This document shows positions 1 through 14,038 of a stretch of 64,000 bases of DNA, one piece after another. A model generated the notes under the pieces. The model had not been told where the DNA came from. It was given only the letters and a program-made list of their open reading frames with translations, and did not search any database. A program made the position numbers and the translations under genes. The stretch comes from Ptiloglossa arizonensis. Lineage: Eukaryota > Arthropoda > Insecta > Hymenoptera > Colletidae. Positions within the stretch are counted from its first letter, which is position 1. Every line of letters starts with the position of its first letter. The stretch is taken from positions 21,907,501 through 21,971,500 of the forward strand of contig NC_135055.1 in the NCBI RefSeq assembly GCF_051014685.1, given 5' to 3'.

Positions 1-1674
1 CCGGATTCTTGTTTAGGGAGTGTGGCTCCACAAGAATCACCCACTGGTTATCGAAAGGCAGAAAGAAGTTTGAATACGTTGGACGGAATAATATGCGAAG
101 GTAGTTCACGAAAATGACCATCGACTTATTAAAAATAAACACATCTTTAGATACTATCCTTGAACCTTTCCTCCATTTTATATAATTCGACATTGCTATA
201 AACTCTCGAAATTGACGGACGTTCGCAAAGATCCCCCGTTTTATCGAAACCTTGCTAAATTTTCAACGTTGCCCCATTACGTTAATTCGTAACAGAGGCC
301 GTGTACTCGCGTCATCGCGGAACGTGCTACGGACTATCGAACGGCCTCGCAACCCCTTATCCGAAGCTCGATAGTTCCATTTGGGTAGGGCGTAAAACGA
401 AACTATGCAAATGGGGCGTAAATAATAGAGAGTCCGTTATCTCGACGTTGGTTTGCGATCCACGCGCTACTTTACAAACGCGAAAGAAACGATTCTCGTC
501 GAAACGTTGAATTATCGCGTAGCGTAATGCGATCGAGGCGCCGGGATATCGTATCCGGAACGTTTTCGCGTTTTCCACGGTGAATTCAATTAAGCCAATC
601 GATCGATTTCTCCGGGGAATGATCCACGAAGCGCGAGCTGCCCTTGCGTGGGCGTTAAGAGCGTATAAAATCAGAACGCAGCCCGATACCCGCGGAATTT
701 GCGATGTTTCCTCGTAGGGGATATTAAAATTCCATTCGTGCACATCGCACGGCCGCTGTTTCAATTATTGGCCACCCCACGGTGCGATTCGATCGCTCGT
801 TCCCCGGTTTTGCGCGATAATCGCTCGTTCTGGTTGTCGCGCGTCCGCATAAACAACAATTCTCCGCGAGACTGCGGCAACGTTTCGAATCTTTTGATAT
901 TTTAAAGTGACATCCACCGACAATGGTTTCTTTTTCCCCGAGATTTTTCAGAGAACGAGATAAAGAGTCGATAAGACAATAAAGAGTTCTGTAGGGGATC
1001 CTACAGGATAAACGTCGTATCACGTTATCGCTAATAAATCGAGAACTTTGATGCGTTACCTTCGAGAAGACGAGATTATCTCAAGCCAGTTTTTCGCGCA
1101 TCGATTCAACGTATGTTATAATATATTTAAAAAAGTTCTTTCGGTGTCGATATCTTCGAAACGAAAGAAAATGTAGCGTTTCGAAGTATAGGCTCCGATA
1201 TCGTCGTCCATCTTGCACGTTTCGTTCAAATGGCATCGTTATGGTAATAATTCTAATAAAATGATAAACAGGAGAATGATTGTACGCCGGTAACGACTGA
1301 CGATTACGGGAAACGTCGAGAACGTTTCAAGGAAATTATACGATAGGAAATTAGAAACATTTCACCCGAAATGTTATACAAAATGCAAATCTAACGAATT
1401 TGCGTCGCGAACAGAGGCGAGCAGCGTCACGGCCGATATCGTTGCTTCGCGTTCAGCTAGCGAGCTTCGGGTAAATAACGCGGGCGAGCGGTAGTTTTTT
1501 ATTCCCTTCGGAAGTTATTCAAAAACAAAATACGATAGTAATTTTTCGGGAACGCGACTCGTCGACGTCCCATTAAAATATTCCGACCGGTATTAAATTT
1601 ATTTACGAACGTACGAAAACCGATGTGTTTCCGATACGCTGCATTTACGAAGCAACGATACGAGTAACGCAAAA

Positions 1675-1709
<35 letters not shown>

Positions 1710-3210
1710 ATATATAAATATATAAAAAGGAGAAAAAAAAAACCTGGGCAAATTGCGTACACTCTCGTCAAATATTGCGGCGGGACTCGTCGTTTTCACT
1801 CCGTGGGGTTGATACGCGTATTTTCACCCCGTGGACGAACTATTCGCGAAATTTCCCCTCGCAAAACAAAACAAAACAAAAAAAGAGAGAAAAACAAAAA
1901 AGTTGTCCGAGCACCGTGTCGCTTTTCGGTGGCGTCGCGCTGTGTCGCGAGTTTCATCGCTTATACGGTGACATGGCGCTGATGACGCGGTAAAGAGGGA
2001 CGAGGGTGGGCCAACGACAAGAAAAGAGGAGTATCAATCTCGGTAATTAATAATTTCAATTAGCGGGAGCATCGTAGCAGACCGATCGACGTCGATGTTT
2101 CAACGGGGTTTCGCCATATTTCAGGAAAGGGGAACGAATTCAGGAGTACCTCGATTTCAATTAACTGGATTGCCGTTGTGCCGTCGTTCTTCCCTTCCCC
2201 CTTTTTTCCATCCCCCAACCCCTTCTTTCACTTGGCGCGACGATCGGGAATCGATAGTCCTGTCTATTTCGTTAATGTAAATTCGGTACTAGTTTCCACC
2301 TCGGAGGAGAGGCCCTCTACCTTTTTCTTTTTTATTATTTTCTACCCTCGTTTTTTCACCAACTTGGCATTCCGATGTACTCTCGGTCTCTGAAGTTTCT
2401 CCGGTTCCTCCTCGTGTCCAACTTCCGATGGAAACCGCGACGACGTGCGCGAGAACCTACGTAACGATCCGGTCTCTTTACATTTGTTTAAATTTACTTT
2501 ATTCGAGGTGCGACAGAACGACGTCGCGAGACGAGAGTGTATAGTAATTTCTATATCTTCTTTTCTCTTTTTGTTTATTGATTTACTTATTATCCAAAAC
2601 TTGGAAAGACACTGTGGAATAATGGAATTGTCGAACATAAGAGAAAAATTAATAGAACGTTTATTTGAATAGTAGAAGGTAATAGAGTCGTGCTGTATTA
2701 TCTAGTCACGAGTGAGTAGACCGGTCACGTCGAGACACCAATCGAGAAATATCGAAATCGGTAACAACCCCTTCCCCGTGTTTTGACTTCTCAAGGGCTG
2801 AATCGGTCCAAGTCCTTCTGAATGTATTCCAGAGTTGTATTCCAATAGAAACTCGCATCGGTCCCATCCATTCAGCCCCAAACGCTTCGATCTAATCCTC
2901 GCTGTCTCCCTCGTACGATCGAATTAGTTTACGCGTGCAAAAGTACCCTCTGCACTCGTAGCTCTTCTGCTACCGATAAACTAGCACTTCGACGAGATCC
3001 TTCGAATCGTGTAATCAATTTCAAACGGAACATTTTCGTTTCAACATTTCGTCTACGTATGTTCACATCTTACGAGAAAGTAGTAATTGAATTTTAATTT
3101 CCAATACCAAAGATGGTTTTCCAAATCGGAGAAAGTACACCGAATCGAGTACACGATCCTCCAGAATGATATTCGAAACATTCGGAGTACACTATATCCC
3201 GCAATAATTA
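1..3210. other. Non-coding stretch, no gene seen
   Basis: CpG-rich, unique-looking DNA. Open frames are short, overlapping on both strands, and resemble no protein. A tetranucleotide run (AAAT)n lies at 1671-1711, and poly-pyrimidine patches at about 2190-2225. This is probably upstream of MYLIP exon 2, either intron or 5' flank. Confidence 0.6.
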
Positions 3211-3533
3211 TTGTTGGAGCGAATGCAACAATGATGTTAAGGGTAGCAGATGTCGATGTCAGTTTTAAGAACTGTTTCTGTATTGGCGCGGAAGGGTCGT
3301 CCGCCACACGGTCAATGGTTTGGCCCTTTTTCCTTTTGGTTTTTCTTTTCAGTCGAGTTCCAAGTCCAGGGTCAGAAAGATCACACGACACTGTCATCGT
3401 TCACATCGAGACGTATCACTGTATACGCATTTCTTCCAACTTTATATTCTTATATATACAACTATACTACTAGATACGCGAGATCCCTGCATATTATAAT
3501 AAACTAGATATTATAATCTGAACTTTACAACAA
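3211..3533 (+). repeat. Dispersed repeat, copy A
   Basis: This segment matches the reverse complement of 44534-44824 over nearly its whole length. Shared blocks include the left edge (TTGTTG then CGAATGCAACAATGAT), GATGTCAGTTTTAAG, TCACTGTATAC, TACGCGAGATCCCTGC and the right edge CTGAACTTTACAACAA. Copy A carries about 40 bp between AAGTC and GTATCACTG that copy B lacks. No transposase, terminal repeat or target duplication was found. Confidence 0.85.
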
Positions 3534-6344
3534 TTATAAACGTTCGAAAGGAACGGTTCTCGCGAATAAATGGAAACTCGACCGTGTTTCTTGCATCCTG
3601 AATCTCTTGTTCCATCGGTGGTAGTACACGGAGCCGATTGTAATTGAACAGTTCGACATCTGGAAACGGTAACGTCGGTACCACCCTCCTGGGCTGGTTC
3701 CTTCCGCGGAGATTTCAATACGGAATTTTCCCTCCAGCGTTTTCCCCGTGCGCGGACGATTTTCCGGCCGGGAACTTCCCTCGGAACGATTTCAATTTTC
3801 ATTCGAGACTTCCCTGGCTGGTTTCCACCGTGTTAAATCCAGAATACTCGCGATCGGTGATACCGGCCGCCCCGTAGTTAATAATAACGTTAATCGGGGT
3901 CGCTGGATTCGATCGAAATAAAAGAAACCAGGTTCCGTAAACTGACCCGAATAGGCCACGGACATAGCGCCCGCGAACTATAGACTCTTGCCGATTTACA
4001 ACAATAATGTGTAACGATGGATTCGTTCACGATTGCATATTCTCTCGTGGGCTCAATTACGTCCCATTGGAGTCCATTGCTGGACACTTTCGCGATAATC
4101 GAGGTTTCTTTTTGTCTGACAGAGGTGTGTGTCGTGTTTGAAAAATTCTACGACTTTGATACGACTCTAACACCTTCTCGATTGTAGTTTCTTTTTCTTG
4201 TGAGAAAGAAGAACCTCGAGTTCTTCTCGATACGAGGGTCGGTAGGTAAACAGGGTTTCGACCCTGTGTTCTCGAAATATATTACTTTTTTGCAGTTTCA
4301 GAAACTATAGATGCCACTCGGTATATTTCGAACAAAAAATACAAGTTTCGAAATATTAATACACTTTTTCATTTTCGGTCTAATCCTCTGCCACACAATT
4401 TTGCGTTTGTTCTCTATTAATTTTTCATACAGGTAGAAAAGAATTTCCCAGCCTGGTGTCCGGGTTCGCACATTCGTTCCGGTTTCTTCGACGGTGAGAA
4501 ACTTGGATTCCACGGGACGATACTTTGCGAGTACCCGATAAAAAGAAATCCAACTGGATCCGTAGCGCAAGGTGGATGCGAGGGAATCGTCTAGTTTAAT
4601 TTTTCGATGATCGATCGATACGATCGGAGCGTTATCCCTTGAAAGGAGGCGCTAGTATATACTCTTTCGAAAAATCACTCCTCCGTAGACAAAAGCACTC
4701 CTCTCTGTAAACTCCGTCACGTTTTCGGTATCGAAGCCTCCGGTATTCTCGAGCCAGCTCTCCGTAATACCAACTTACGATTGTACGCCGTTGTTCCGAA
4801 AGAAATCACGGAGAATCGCAGCCCGAAAGATCGTTAACATCGCTTTACCGCCCTAGTTTTCCTAATAGCCGTCCTAATTCTATATATAAAGGGTTAATCC
4901 CCCGAATAAATAAACTTATCGTCGATCACCGTGGATTCGCCTCTCGGTTCCTCTCGAGGATTCCCCCGGCGAAGAAAAAAAAAAAAGAAAAAAAAAGAAA
5001 GGAAGAGAGAAGAATAATCGAGCGGGTCGGGGTATGGGGGAAACGGGATAAGCCGGGAAAGTGGAGAAGCTTGTAGATCACCTTCGAGGTGTAAAATCCC
5101 CCTGGGGTGGATCCTCGGGAGTTTCCACGGTGTTCGATCTTCGGGCATCGGAGTACGCGTACCTCGTTGCGTTCTTTCTTCCCATTCGACCCTGATCCGC
5201 TTACGCTCGATAGAAGTGAGTTTAGTTGCGACTCGAGCGACGATACGATGCACCGTGTGCACCCTGTGCATCGTGTGCACCGTGCCACGGATGCAGCGCG
5301 AAACTTATCCAAAGCCGCGTCTATTTTCGTAGCTGGGCTTGCATCGCAGCTCGCCGGAGCGGAACCATATTTTTCGATAAACGCGAATCGCGCCCGTGGC
5401 ACCGTTCTCCCGGTGTTTGCCTTTTTTTCCTTAGAGCTCGCCCAGTTTCCCTTGTTTTTCGCCCGAGGCTTTTTTTCCCCGGAATCGGGGGTGAGTAACA
5501 TTCGTTGATCGATATCGACGACCAACGGGTCACTGGTCGATAATTCGAAGCGAAACAGAGGAGGATTTCGGGCATTCTTTTTCTCGAGGTTGTAAATAAT
5601 TACCGTGTGCCGCGTTGTTCCGTAATTCTCGGTTGCAATTCGGAAGCTTTCGATTTGCTCGTCGAGTCGACGATACGTTACCGTACGCGCGAGAAAAAGT
5701 GCATAAATTGTTCATAGCTTCGCGCAAGACGAGACGTTCATTGAGAGACGAAACTTTACTAAAGCGTATTTCAACGTATCTGTATTTCCTCTTCGAAACG
5801 TTCAAGAAGTTTTCACGCCCTTGTAACACGTCGAGGAAAATTACGATTCCGTTCTGCATCGGAAAAATCAGTTACCTCCGAGGACGCTGTTCATTTTTTT
5901 TCTTTTGTTTCTTTGTAAATTCACCGAACGGGTGGCCGTATCGGCAATTACGCGGTCGGTTACTCTTTTAAACTTCGTCCAGTCGCGGAGAGGGTGGGCG
6001 TGACGACGGGAGGGCTCGAAATACCCGCAACTCTTGATAAACAGTCGCCCTTTGTCGTCGCTCGTGCGAGCGATTTTCAGAGTTTGCGTTTTTTTCGGAG
6101 CCGCGATTCGTACGTCCAAAGGGAGAATCGATCGAGATAGGTGAACAAAAAAGAAAGGAAAAAGAAAAGATAGGAAAAAACAAAAGATACCAGAGTTTCG
6201 GGATTGTCGATCGATAGCGAGGGAACGTTTCGAGGAACCTTTGCAATCGTGCCGCAGGGCTTGACTCTTTTCGCGCACGGGTCACCGAATAAAATAATCC
6301 TACGAAGTCTGGTATACTTTTTCGAGTTTACGTTTATCCACGGT
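3534..6344. other. Non-coding stretch, no gene seen
   Basis: Holds two adjacent small perfect hairpins near 4208-4267, A-rich tracts at about 4976-5000, and short GTGCACC/GTGCATC repeats at about 5250-5284. Long overlapping open frames at 4.9-5.5 kb run on both strands through low-complexity sequence and match nothing I know. Confidence 0.6.
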
Positions 6345-7200
6345 AGAGGCTACTCTCTAACTCTCTGTTAGGCTACGTGTTCATTTCAGAGTAGAACTCT
6401 GACACTGTCTAACTCTCTGTTAGGCTGTGTCCACTTGAGAGTAGAACTCTGCTACCGTCTAACTTTCTGTCTACTGTCTAATTCTCTGTTAGACTAGGTG
6501 TCCACTTGAGAGTAGAACTCTGCTACCATCTAACTCTCTGTTAGACGTGTCCATTTCAGAGTAGAACTCTGCCACTGTCTAATTCTCTGTTAGGCCAAGT
6601 GTCCACTTGACAGTAGAACTCTGCTACCGTTTAACTTTCTGTCTACCGTCTAACTCTCTATTAGACTACGTGTCCACTTGAGAGTAGAACTCTGCTACCG
6701 TCTAACTTTGTGTCTACTGTCTAACTCTCTGTTATGCTAAGTGACCACTTGAGAGTAGAACTCTGCTACCGTCTAACTTTCTGTCTACTGTCTAACTCTC
6801 TGTTAGACTACGTGTCCACTTGAGAATAGAACTCTGCTACTGTCTAACTTTCTGTCTACTGTCTAACTCTCCGTTAGGCTAAGTGTCCACTTGACAGTAG
6901 AACTCTGCTACCGTCTAACTCTCTGTCTACCGTCTAACTCTCTATTAGACTACGTGTCCACTTGAGAGTGGAACTCTGCTACCGTTTAACTTTCTGTCTA
7001 CTGTCTAACTCTCTGTTAGACTACGTGTCCACTTGAGAATAGAACTCTGCTACCGTCTAACTTTCTGTCTACTGTCTAACTCTTTGTTAGGCTAAGTGTC
7101 CACTTGACAGTAGAACTCTGCTACCGTCTAACTCTCTGTCTACCCTCTAACTCTCGGTTAGGCTACCTGCCCACTTGATAGTAAACCTCTGGTACCGTCG
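6345..7200. repeat. Hairpin-bearing tandem satellite, 71/50-bp units
   Basis: Thirteen occurrences of the (G/A)TAGAACTCTGC block lie at 6391, 6441, 6512, 6561, 6612, 6684, 6755, 6826, 6897, 6968, 7039, 7110 and 7181. The intervals are 50, 71, 49, 51, 72 and then seven times 71 bp. Long units contain an extra 21 bp (CTAACTTTCTGTCTA-like). Each unit contains two inverted repeats: TCTAAC-TCTCT-GTTAGA and AGAGT-AGA-ACTCT. Confidence 0.95.
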
Positions 7201-10200
7201 AACAGGGAATAGATACTTTTAGATTGGATCGTCCCGCGTACCCAATTTCGCGGCACGGTGTGTTTATACTTCCCGCGTTACGTTTCGCAAATCCCGAGAG
7301 GTGAGACAGACACAAGGAGACTCGGGTGACCAAGCTGCTATGCTTCGGTTTAGTCTGTAAAAGGCATTCGAAAGCCACGGATCGCGTAGCGTGAGAATTA
7401 TATTTGATAACGGCAACAACCTTTGCAACGAGCAACCTTTGTGTCGTTTACGGTGAAAGTGTTTTATCAGCTCGTGCGCGCGGAAAGTGGTTCGATCGAT
7501 TTCGAAAGTAATATTTTAATACTGAAGAAGAGCCGCGTGTCGTCGAGTCGTGACGAACGAAGACGGAATTCGTAATACGGTCAACGAAACGAGGAGTTTG
7601 TCAGCGCGAGAAGTCTTCTAAGCGTGTCGAAATCATATGTACGTACGAAAAAAATTGGAGTAATGCCAAAACTGAACGTACGTTAGCTTCATAGGTAGGA
7701 TTAAAATATTATTATACTTTATTTAATAGAGAAATAAACGGTACGAATTTATGAGGCGTCCTAATAGTTCGTGATCCGGATCGGTGTTGTCACGGGGGTA
7801 AATTTATACCCATGAGGTCTACGTGACAATTTCGGAATTATGTTGAACTTTAGTAGCAAAAGTAACCCAAGAGTAAATTTCTTTTGCTACTATTGGAGAT
7901 TGGGGTTGTATACGAGTAAAAATATTTTGTTATCGATGGGTACTTAGCGCGATTATAAGTTTCCACAGCCGTGAGTTTGACAATCGCTTTTAAACGCAAT
8001 CTTCACCGGTGAGAAACACTCTTGGTTGGCAACTCGGGACATTTTTCCCCGGATTTAAGAATCTTTTGCAACGAGAACGTGTTTCGAAGCGAAAGTTAGT
8101 CGCGACGTGCGTCGTGCCGAGAAAGGACGAGACTCCTGTAACGCTTCCGGTCGCCTGAAACAAAAGAACTGGCACGACGGTTTTAAATAGACCGCTCGAA
8201 AGAAAGCTTTGTCTCGCGAAGAAAAAGCCCAACTCGACGTAGCTGTGTCTACTACTCGTTCTTCGACCAAATTCGCGAATCGAAAGCGTACGAGAACGAA
8301 CGAGCAAAGAATAAAAAAAAAAAAAACGGTAGAGATATTTTCTTTTTTCTGTTCTTCTTTTTTATTTCGCGTCTCGACGGGGTAGCACTCGCGCAGTACT
8401 CGCTCGTTGCGTTTTATTTTCCCCGATGGTTGGTTATTTAAACTTTATCGGGTTTTCAAGCGGAACCGCAAGCTCGTGAAATATTCCGAAAATAATACTC
8501 CACCGCGATAAGTAGACCGTAGGTGAATCGGTGGACGGAATTGTTGCACGGAAAAGTGTTTCGTAACGATACCTGACCGGTATAAATGTTTTTTTTTTTT
8601 TTTTTTCTCTCTTTCGAGCGTTTAACGAGGTTAATAAACATACCCGGGTAACTTCGATTCGCGCCGAGTTCTACTTCCCGGCTACTTTGTTCGCCTATTA
8701 AAAAAGTTTCGTCGTTATTTACGCGCGACAATTTTGCTTTTCTTATTCGACGTTTGTGCGCGAACGTGTACGGGAAACGACGGAGAAAAACGAGTCGTTG
8801 GTAATCAGAATTTTATGTCGTGTGCCCACCGCGCCGCGTAATTTCTACGCTATCGCTTCGTGTCGCGAACGACACAGCCGTGCGTTGAATATTTATTTGT
8901 TTTTCTTTCTTTCTTTTTTTTTTAAACACTGGTATCTGCGTGTCGGAGCGTCGTCGAGTCTGGAGGTCGAGCTATACACGGTCCCTTTGATTTTAACGAA
9001 CACTCGAACGTTCTTAACGCGGCGCGATCGACTAGGGGTCCATTCTGACCCGAGTAATCTTTACGTCGTAACCGTGAAACACGCTTCGAGCTCGCGTTAC
9101 AAATACAAGGGTAGTTTCAGGGGTAGGAAAGTGCGGAGGGTTGGAAAAATATCAAAGTTTTTTCTATCTACAATTGTAATAAATATCCATAAAAATGCGA
9201 CGAAATAATTCCAAGCCTGCGTTCGAAAACACTGTTCGAGCCAGGGACTGCACGTCACAGAGATTCGGGAAAACGGGAAACACGTAGCGTTTGTATCTGC
9301 AATGATAATAAATATACGTAAAAATGTGACAGCTATCGCGTAGAATGCACGTTCATTGGTCGAACGAAAGTAATATTTCATGCGTCAGCAATTGCATCGC
9401 GGGTACCGATGGTAAAAATAAAAAATGAATTCGTTCGAACGAGCACCGATGCAAAAATGAAGATTTCGAAAGATATCATCGAAATCGGATCGTACCGTTA
9501 ATTAACCGGTGCGGGTTGTGAAAAATCGTCCGGGAAACTCGCATTGGGAAAAATAAACACACCCTTTCGCAACGTTAACAACTGGAAATCTACAAGCCAA
9601 ATGTATTCTTTTGTTTGCGAAAGACAAATGGCGCATTTGCAAACGGAAAAGAAAAACGATGCAACCGCGAGCTTTTGTACAATTTGGGCCACGCCGAGTT
9701 ACACCGTATACAATACTAATTATTCATATCGTTACAAGTATCGAGCGTCTGCGCTCGACATTTTGCCCAGAGGAGGCTTGTCCCCTTTCGTTCTGGTTAA
9801 CAAAACAAAAAAAAGAAACAGTTCACAATCGAAGAGTTTGCGTTTTTACAAACAGTTGGATTCGAATGAATCTCCGCGTATAGAAGGATTGATCAATCGT
9901 CGCTCTTTTGTCCCCGCTGTAAACACAGTTGTTCGCTGAGCTAATATTGTGGCAACGCGTAGAAATAGTTCCAAGATGTTTGATGTGTACGTGTACGCGT
10001 ATCGAGTCCAATGTTTATCATTTACTCCTACTCGGACGGTCTGACAACGGAGTCCTTGCACGAGGGTCGCTATCGTTTCTGTGAGTTTCTCTTTTATCGT
10101 TCCGTTTCTTTCGAGACACGTACGAGAAAGTTTTATCTACGAATGATAAACTCAATATTACCAAAGATCGTATCAGCGACGAATACACAGAAATTAATTT

Positions 10201-12299
10201 CCTCGATTCTTTAACCGAGCAAATAATCGGAGCATATCTTCTAAACATGATTTCTTTTAGATACAAATTTAAAGTTAAAAATATGAAAAAAGTACGTCTC
10301 AAAACTCTGTTCGCTTCCATTTTACGATCGTCCTTACGATATCGATCGGTGCATCCCGCGCGAATCGCTTCAGCGTGTTCAAAGAACCTAATATCGAACG
10401 TTCGGTCGCTTTGAGCTCGCTCCAAAAAAAAAAAAAAAAAAAAATCAAAAAAAAAAAGGTGCGCGCTTCTTTTTCACGCGACAGAGCGTAACAAAGTTTC
10501 CTGTTTTCGAACGACGATGACCATTAATCGCGAGTGGGCGTTTCGTTGGCAGATGGCTCGGTTACTACAATGACTACGCAGAATTTCGCGAGCCGCGCGA
10601 GACGAACGGTTCGCGGGTTGTTGCGTAATTGCCGGGGTGATTAAACGGGAAAATTAATGCATACCCAAAGCTCACCGGAAACACACATTAATCTCGGAAT
10701 AGTGCTCCGTTCGTTTTCGCCAAGGACCGACTCCCGGCGTGCAATTATGCGCTGCCGCGCGCCTTCGTGACCGACGAACGAAAGAACCTAATTTATCGCT
10801 GAAACACGAGAGACCTCGCGGGAAACTTAACCATCGACGTTGATCTTTCAACGATCATCGTTGCGATCGAATAATTCCGTAAAGTTCGCGCGACAATCCC
10901 TTCGGTATCGAATATTAATTAAAAATGTTTTTCGTTCGCCACGGAATCGATCAACTTGGACATTCGTGTTCGTAAATTAAATTAAAAAGCTCTATCTCTC
11001 CCTCTATCGCTGTATTTGTGTGTTCTCTCTCTAGATAATTTAATTACGTTTTTAATAATCGTGTAAATGCCTCGTACCGCGAACGGCCAACAGGTATACC
11101 GTTTATGCAAATACTTTGATATTTCGAACAGGATCGATACCCCGAGGGATCGCTAGATTCGACGCAAACGAACAATTAAGTACGATTTACCGCCACCGGC
11201 GATATTCGATTTTAATTCGGATACAGTTTCGACCTTACGCCCAGACCCGTGCCTCCTTATTGAAGCACGACAAAGGCGCTTACGGCGCTTTGACCTTCCG
11301 TATCTTCAATACGGATCCTCTTGGCCAGATTATGCAAATACGAGCGAATCCTCTTACTGTCTACCGAGGTCGAAATAACTTAAAGCCTTATAGAATCGAT
11401 TAATCGCCTCGCCCGGAAGTCGAAGGGACCGGTAACTCTCGCGATTCGAATCGTTAACTTCGATTTCCCTCCTCGACACGTGGTGTCTTCGTTCCTGACC
11501 GTGAATCGATTTCGAGAAATTCGCGAACTAGCGTTCGATTATTTTTCTCAGTAAAGAAAAGGGACGAGGAAGTATCCAAGGTGTATCGTAACGCGTGCGA
11601 ATCGTTTCGAGGATAGATTCTATCGGCGAAGACAATAGTTTGCACAAATACGCGATCCACTCGACCTTGTTTTTTCTTTTCGTATCCGTCTACCTCCACG
11701 AGAGATGCTTGACTCATTTTTATATTTGTGGTGTTGCGCGGAGGTCTACACGATCGTATTGTAGACAATGGAGTTTGGTAACTTTACAAGTATAATACAA
11801 ATGACTCGTACGCGAAACAATCGGTGAAAGTGTTTACCACATTGGAGCGCAAGGTCTTCGTGTTGGATATTCCGTTTTTACGTCTTTTTATTTAGTAAAA
11901 TCAATTCCAAATAATTATCGCAACACGCGTTACAATCTATAAAAAAAAACAGTCGAGCAGGACACACGTTTGCAGGAATTTTTGTATAGATTTTCGCGCG
12001 CAGAATCTATTCCCGTAGCCACGTACCACGGTACGGTCGATTGATCTAATTTGCTTCGAGAGGAACGATACGAGTAGATAGCGTTCGAATGGAATCACGG
12101 ATTCCGGGCGGTGATGTTTTTCGAAAAAATTTTGCTCCATACCTCGAAACAACTCGAAAACCGCCAATGAATTTCAATGACTTTGCGAAGCGATATCGCG
12201 CGAGCTGGTCGAGATTCGATTTAAATTCCAACGAATCGCGCGAAACGTCGCATCGATGCTTCCGGTTGCTGGGGATTCCAGAAGATGGATACTTCCGTA
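7201..12299. other. Non-coding stretch, no gene seen
   Basis: Contains a T-tract at 8589-8606, an A-tract at about 10423-10457, and a ~129-bp diverged duplication (9168-9203 against 9297-9332, both around AATAAATAT-(C/A)-C-(A/G)-TAAAAATG). A less repetitive block rich in ATTAAT/TTAAT sites is at about 10500-10760. None of the reading frames resembles a known protein. Confidence 0.55.
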
Positions 12300-12990
12300 G
12301 TTCGTAATCTCGGATCAATGTGGTTGGAAGTACCTAGCTTGGATAACCATGAGCGGCGAACTCTGTCTTCGGTGTTTCGCTCGTGCACCAAGTTGCACGC
12401 TTGGTAACTGTTATCTTGAACTTCGACGGTAAAAATCAACCGAGAGTAAACATTCTAGCAACTTCTACAGACTGGAGTCTAAGGTCTTCCATTCTCGATG
12501 ATTAGAGCGCGATTAGGGGTCTGGTTATTTACCAAGCATTCGGTATTGGTAAATAACAAGGAGCAGCTACTTTTGGGTCACGATCTCCGGAGCAGTGTGG
12601 TTATGGATACATACTATGGAACTTGGCGTGCTTGTTTTCCTCGTACCTTGTAAAATGATGCTGAACCGTCGATAGGAAAAATAACTGAATAGTAAAGTTT
12701 CTTGCAACGGATGGAGACTGGAGTTTAGAGTCCTTCGTTGCTCGACGATACGAATACAATCACGGTAAAGATCTCTCGTTATCGGTGGATACTAAGGAGT
12801 AAACACTTTTATAGTCGGCGATCTTCGGATCAAAGGGATCTCTGTAACGAGGAGCGCGAGGAACTTGGCATACGTGTTACGCTTGTAACTCGGAATTAGC
12901 AAGCAACCGAGAGAAACGTGTCGCGTCGAGGGTACAGGGGTTCGAGGCTGAAGCGGAACGGAGTGTGTAACACGGTCTGAAAACACGCTC
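12300..12990. repeat. Diverged tandem repeat, ~240-275 bp unit
   Basis: Recurring landmarks are GACTGGAGTCTAAGGTC-like at 12468 and 12713, and TCTCGGATCAATGTGG-like at about 12310, 12585 and 12823. They mark two to three decayed copies with spacing 238-275 bp. Related words occur near 11840 and possibly 7890-7950. Confidence 0.6.
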
Positions 12991-13028
12991 GGACGTGTAC
13001 ACCGATAGACGAAGACGAAATACCTAGC

Positions 13029-13066
13029 TACGTATGCACGTATGTACGTATGTACGTATGTACGTA
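13029..13066. repeat. (GTAC/TATG)n-type microsatellite
   Basis: Alternating CGTATGTACGTATGTA units of 8 bp, about four copies. Confidence 0.9.
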
Positions 13067-14038
13067 GATCGAGAGAACGAGAATTCCGTTTCCCTTCGAG
13101 TCGAATAAATGCTTCGCAGCGTCTCTGTACCGTTTCCTGTTCGCCTTCCGGTAAACTCTCGACTTTTGTTTCGCTACCCCGACGATTTACATCTTATTGC
13201 CTTCTGTCCGCGCTGCTGCTTCGATCGACACCTTAATTCCGGGCACTGGCTGTCTCGATACCGTTGACTTTGCAATCCTTCGTTTCCTCTCGTGAAAAGC
13301 GCCTTCCGTATTCCAGCGAATGTCCCGTTCGAAAGTATTACCGGTGAAATATCTAACTCCGTGGCGACTGAAAACGTTGGAGGAAACGCCGGTCTTAAAA
13401 TTCTGTTCCTTCTCTTCCAGTGATTGGACACTGTGTATATTCGATGCACGTGGTAAATGATCACGGTTGAATATTTTCCATCGATTATTATTCTCGAGTA
13501 TTTCTCACCGATATATCGTACACTTTGGCTCGCGGATGAAACTACGATACTCGGTGTTCGAAATCTCTAATCTTTCGAGTACAGAATAAAAGCAGATCGA
13601 ACGATCCTCGAAGCAACGATGATGGTACCACCGTGGAGACTATTCGCGTATGTCTGACAGCAACGTGCAACTCAGGTGCTCGCGATCGTTCGTAATTTGG
13701 GTCGTGAATTTAATATCGCGTTTACGTGACTGGCTCTCTCCGGGGAAAACAGCGCTAGGGAACAATTGGTAAGGCGCGAGTGAAATATTTAAAGCGACGC
13801 GCGGGGCACGTTCGTCGCGCGACGAAACACGCTTGATCTGTCCAACATTTTTATGGACCGTAAAGCTCCCGAAACAAGGAAATATTGCCGGATAAACGTC
13901 CCCTCGCGAAACGCGCGATATTCTCAGCAAGCGTTTATTGAATCGACTCTGTTACCTTCGATGTTTCTTAATTACACCGTGCAGTTATTCACGATCGTAT
14001 ATCTATCGATCGAGGGTTAAATCTAGCAGAGGAATACA

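Noticed and set aside
4926..5525. 199-codon minus-strand open frame
   Set aside because: The composition follows low-complexity A/T tracts and GTGCAC repeats, with competing frames on the other strand and no recognisable motif.
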